Shown here: positions 6,617-8,948 of the stretch, piece after piece
Numbering within the stretch: the stretch's first letter is position 1
Layout: each line of letters begins with the position of its first letter
NCBI GenBank assembly: GCA_002469525.1
Contig: DKME01000010.1
Span: forward strand, 1-8,948
DNA length: 8,948 bases
DNA from: Actinobacteria bacterium UBA7422
GTDB taxonomy: Bacteria > Actinomycetota > Actinomycetes > S36-B12
Direction of reading: 5' to 3'
Made by a program: the position numbers and the translations under genes
The notes under the pieces: generated by a model
What the model saw: only the letters and a program-made list of their open reading frames with translations
Database searches by the model: none
What the model was told of the DNA's origin: nothing

Positions 6617-6622
6617 AACCTA
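6617..6622 (-). promoter_or_regulatory. -10 element (TAGGTT) of the MMPL gene inside a 12-bp palindrome
   Basis: On the - strand TAGGTT is followed by GGTCAC and the GTG start, the same 6-nt spacing as elsewhere. It lies within the perfect palindrome AACCTATAGGTT (6617-6628), which touches the stop codon of the upstream gene. A second palindrome, TCACGTGA (6607-6614), covers the start codon. Either could be an operator; that is inference. Confidence 0.45.
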
Positions 6623-6627
6623 TAGGT

Positions 6628-7185
6628 TTACGATGGCAAATCCCCCGATAGCAACTGCTGGTTCACGCTCGTAAAAAGGTAATCGTCCACTTCACTTGAT
6701 TTCGTCAGTACCCAAATCAGATCGAATCGCTCCTGCGGCCACTCTTTCGGTACATCGGCAATATTTGAAATCGTGAAAAAGCTCAACGCCTCTGGAATTT
6801 CACCGTGATGCCACACCACGAGCGCGTTTTCACTTTGCTCCAAGACGTGTTTTGCGAGTTTATGTTCATGTCCATGCTCGAAGTCGGTATTCACCTCAAG
6901 CCCCAGCGCCATTGCTAGTGGTTCTGCAGTGTTGAACTCGCGGGTGCTGTGTGATTGCGAACTCGGCGCGGTCGCATATATCACTCCGGGCTTGACCACC
7001 CCCGGGTACTTCGCACTAGCGTTCATTTGGAACAACCCGGCCAGAGCACCGGCCCGCTGCCAACCGCGAACACTGAGCGCGTGGTCGTCCTTTTCCCCAT
7101 GTTGGTCAACCCCAAAAGGGGTACCGCTCTCACTTGGCTTTTCTCCGTGCCTGCTGAACATGATGGTGTTCGGTGTTTGAGTCAC
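6628..7185 (-). CDS. Histidine phosphatase superfamily protein
   Basis: The 185-residue soluble protein carries the N-terminal signature SRHGEK (R12, H13, E15), where H13 would be the phosphorylated histidine, and a second histidine motif, VVWHHGEIPEA (H126/H127), near the C-terminal part, as in the phosphoglycerate-mutase/SixA/broad-specificity phosphatase superfamily. LSVRGWQRAGALA (37-49) matches the usual LTxxGxxQA region, and TREFNTAEPLA (81-91) supplies the second conserved arginine (R82). Length is typical of the small SixA-like members. No signal peptide or membrane segment, so cytoplasmic. The GTG start at 7185 is followed at once by the family motif and preceded by a -10 element. 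It is divergent from the amidotransferase gene and runs into the transporter gene, with which it may form an operon. Substrate not predictable. Confidence 0.93.
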   Translation of the reverse strand: MTQTPNTIMFSRHGEKPSESGTPFGVDQHGEKDDHALSVRGWQRAGALAGLFQMNASAKYPGVVKPGVIYATAPSSQSHSTREFNTAEPLAMALGLEVNTDFEHGHEHKLAKHVLEQSENALVVWHHGEIPEALSFFTISNIADVPKEWPQERFDLIWVLTKSSEVDDYLFTSVNQQLLSGDLPS

Positions 7186-7191
7186 GGCCGT

Positions 7192-7197
7192 AGTCTA
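7192..7197 (-). promoter_or_regulatory. -10 element (TAGACT) of the histidine phosphatase gene
   Basis: On the - strand TAGACT, ACGGCC and the GTG start follow one another, giving the 6-nt spacing. The hexamer is identical to that of the 3262 gene. The palindrome ACGGCCGT (7184-7191) overlaps the start codon. The 64-bp spacer to the divergent gene must carry both promoters. Confidence 0.5.
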
Positions 7198-7237
7198 ATT
7201 TGCCACGATTCACCTGCCCGCCATTACGCGCACCACC

Positions 7238-7243
7238 TATGCT
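7238..7243 (+). promoter_or_regulatory. -10 element (TATGCT) of the amidotransferase / HMG-CoA reductase operon
   Basis: TATGCT is followed by CGGCAC and the GTG start at 7250, again 6 nt. The perfect palindrome GGCACGTGCC (7245-7254) is centred exactly at the first base of the start codon. No -35 box close to consensus is visible. Confidence 0.5.
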
Positions 7244-7249
7244 CGGCAC

Positions 7250-7903
7250 GTGCCAACCGCCATTGTCCTTTCCGAGGCAAACCTCGCCCACGAATTAGGT
7301 TATGTCGGGGACTGGCTGGACTCACGCGACTTCAACGTCCAACGGATTTACCGAGATGAACTCACCGACAACTTCAAATTCCCCGCCGCCGACCTATTAA
7401 TCAACATGGGCTCCCTGAGTTCGGTTGCCACCGGTTACATCACCGAAAACTCCCAGCGCGAAATTGACAAGGTTGGTCACTGGATTTCTGCTGGCAACAA
7501 TTACGTTGGGCTGTGCTTTGGGGCTCAGGTTCTTGCCGTTGCCCTCGGTGGTGAAGTGCAGCGACAACCTCTCGTTTACAAGGCCGTTGTTCCCCTTGAC
7601 TTCACAGGCCTGGGAACTCAAGGACCTTGGGTTCGTTGGCAGGAAGACTTTATTATCAAAGCCCCTAGTGCAGTAATCGACTCACGCGTGGACGAAGCAC
7701 TCCTGATTTTTCATGCGGGTAATGCCTGGGGCGTGCAACCGCACGTTGAGCTCACACCAGAAACCTTGGAGCGCATGGCGATTGCAATTGGTGTGAGCGA
7801 ATCAGACTACGAACCACTCGTTACAGCACTTGGCACTTACTCCGAGCAGGCTCAAGATTCCACTAGCGCACTACTTGATCACATTTGGAGAAATCTCACA
7901 TGA
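7250..7903 (+). CDS. Class I glutamine-amidotransferase-like protein
   Basis: The 217-residue protein has the class I amidotransferase layout: GLCFGAQVLAVALGG (87-101), with C89 as the nucleophile in the usual GxCxGxQ elbow, and WGVQPHVE (160-167), with H165 and E167 completing the triad. The usual HPE is HVE here, which keeps both catalytic residues. It matches stand-alone GuaA-like amidotransferase domains, which release ammonia from glutamine for a partner enzyme or hydrolyse gamma-glutamyl bonds; no synthetase partner is visible in the window. No signal peptide, so cytoplasmic. The GTG start sits 6 nt after a -10 element. The stop codon overlaps the start of HMG-CoA reductase (ATGA), so the two are translationally coupled, an unusual pairing whose meaning is not evident. 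Confidence 0.94.
   Translation: MPTAIVLSEANLAHELGYVGDWLDSRDFNVQRIYRDELTDNFKFPAADLLINMGSLSSVATGYITENSQREIDKVGHWISAGNNYVGLCFGAQVLAVALGGEVQRQPLVYKAVVPLDFTGLGTQGPWVRWQEDFIIKAPSAVIDSRVDEALLIFHAGNAWGVQPHVELTPETLERMAIAIGVSESDYEPLVTALGTYSEQAQDSTSALLDHIWRNLT
7887..7890 (+). promoter_or_regulatory. Shine-Dalgarno GGAG for the HMG-CoA reductase start
   Basis: GGAG lies 9 nt before the ATG at 7900, inside the end of the amidotransferase gene. It is the only gene start in the window with a normally spaced Shine-Dalgarno sequence, as expected for an internal operon gene beside leaderless first genes, and it supports 7900 as the start. Confidence 0.6.
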
Positions 7904-8948
7904 CTCGAAACTCAATCCCGCGTGACCGGGAGAACGACCACTCCGCCCAAGCTGCCAGTACTCGTCGTGAGTTCCTGCGAGAGCAGGTTGGTTCTTCGCT
8001 AGATCACGTGGGTTCATTTAGTTTCGAAGCCGAAAGCACCCGCGGCAATATCGAAAACTTTATTGGAACAGCCCAAGTCCCAATCGGTATCGCAGGCCCG
8101 CTGCTGGTCAATGGCGAACATGCCACCGGTGAGTTCTACGTTCCACTTGCCACAACCGAAGGCGCACTCGTCGCAAGCTACAACCGGGGCATGCGCGTGA
8201 TTCACGAGTCCGGTGGTGCAACTGTCACCATTTCCCAGGACCACATGCAACGCTCCCCCGCATTCCTGTTCGCCAGTGCTCGTGAGGCACGTGACTTTGG
8301 TACCTGGGTAAACCAGTCACTTGAGAAAATCCGCGAGGTTGCGCAAAGCACAACGAGTGTTGGCAAGCTTGAAGGAATCACGCAATTCACAGTCGGACCA
8401 AATCTGTACTGCCGTTTTGACTACTCAACAGGTGATGCCGCCGGGCAAAACATGGTCAGCAAAGCAACTCTTGCAGCATGCCAGTGGATCAAGGCGAACT
8501 ACTCCTCCGCTTGTGACTTCATCCTGTCCGGCAACATTGATACCGACAAGAAACATTCCCAGATCAATACACTTTTGAGCCGCGGCAAGCGCGTTGTCGC
8601 CGAAGTAACAACAACCGCGGAGACGTTGCAGCGGCTCGTTGGCGTATCACCCAAAGCCTTGTTCAAAGCCCGACAGATCTCCCAGGCCGGCGCCTTCATG
8701 GCAGGCTCAGCAAATAACGGAGCACACGCGGCCAATGGTCTCACCGCACTGTTCATTGCAACCGGGCAAGACGTGGCAAATGTCGCCGAATCGCACAGCG
8801 GTCTGCTGTACAGCCAAATCTTGGACAACGGCGACTACTACTGGTCAATCACACTGCCATCCCTCATCCTCGCGACCTTCGGTGGTGGAACCGGCCTTGC
8901 CACCCAGCGCGAATGCCTTGAACTCCTGGGGTGCACCGGTGTTGGCTC
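7900..8948 (+). CDS. Hydroxymethylglutaryl-CoA reductase (partial, runs off the right edge)
   Basis: The reading frame is open to the window end, giving 349 residues without the C terminus. The enzyme reduces HMG-CoA to mevalonate with two NAD(P)H, the committed step of the mevalonate route to isoprenoids. Recognisable elements are ENFIGTAQVPIGIAGP (52-67, substrate loop), ATTEGALVASYNRG (84-97, catalytic E87), TGDAAGQNMVSKAT (177-190, the nucleotide-binding DAMG-type loop), SGNIDTDKKHSQIN (210-223, catalytic lysine K217 or K218), GQDVAN (289-294, catalytic D291) and ATFGGGTGL (325-333). The DKK and GQD elements resemble class I (eukaryote/archaea type) enzymes. The last catalytic histidine should lie beyond the edge. 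No membrane domain precedes the catalytic part, so it is soluble. The start overlaps the amidotransferase stop and has a GGAG 9 nt upstream. Many Actinobacteria use the MEP route instead, so its presence is informative. Confidence 0.97.
   Translation, partial: MTRNSIPRDRENDHSAQAASTRREFLREQVGSSLDHVGSFSFEAESTRGNIENFIGTAQVPIGIAGPLLVNGEHATGEFYVPLATTEGALVASYNRGMRVIHESGGATVTISQDHMQRSPAFLFASAREARDFGTWVNQSLEKIREVAQSTTSVGKLEGITQFTVGPNLYCRFDYSTGDAAGQNMVSKATLAACQWIKANYSSACDFILSGNIDTDKKHSQINTLLSRGKRVVAEVTTTAETLQRLVGVSPKALFKARQISQAGAFMAGSANNGAHAANGLTALFIATGQDVANVAESHSGLLYSQILDNGDYYWSITLPSLILATFGGGTGLATQRECLELLGCTGVG

Noticed and set aside
1..8948. CRISPR array, tRNA or rRNA genes
   Set aside because: No regularly spaced short repeats, no tRNA cloverleaf with a GGTTCGA-type T loop, and no rRNA sequence was recognised.

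Overview
The window looks like chromosomal DNA of an actinobacterium with moderate GC (about half G+C by eye). The pointers are an MMPL/RND-type transporter, frequent GTG starts, and a TANNNT hexamer exactly 6 nt before five start codons, the layout of leaderless transcription common in Actinobacteria. No single feature fixes the genus; a small free-living aquatic lineage is a guess.

Layout, left to right. (1) 1-165: the 3' part of a structured RNA (copy A) ending in a perfect 14-bp hairpin. (2) 252-1328 (+): a secreted beta-propeller-like protein with a lysine-rich two-cysteine insert. (3) 1434-1463: a hairpin between convergent genes. (4) 1469-3262 (-): a large secreted protein with a papain-like Cys/His/Asp signature. 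(5) 3275-about 3650: a gene-poor stretch with at most a doubtful 78-codon ORF. (6) about 3655-3942: a second, apparently complete copy (copy B) of the structured RNA, ending in a hairpin with the same core stem and loop as copy A. (7) 3953-6610 (-): an MMPL/RND transporter with a helical insert in its first extracellular domain. (8) 6628-7185 (-): a histidine-phosphatase-superfamily protein just upstream of the transporter. (9) 7250-7903 (+): a class I glutamine-amidotransferase-like protein, divergent from the phosphatase. (10) 7900-8948 (+): HMG-CoA reductase, overlapping the amidotransferase by ATGA and cut by the window edge.

Functionally, the right side is a small operon starting with the amidotransferase-like gene and continuing with HMG-CoA reductase, the committed step of the mevalonate route to isoprenoids. 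The phosphatase and MMPL genes are transcribed away from it from the same 64-bp spacer. The left side holds two exported proteins bracketed by two homologous RNA genes.

The most unusual feature is this RNA pair. The copies share GNRA-capped hairpins with base changes that keep pairing, a conserved AACAGCAA loop, a near-identical terminator and a common TGACACGCCG motif 36-37 nt past the hairpin. I could not assign them to a known RNA family.
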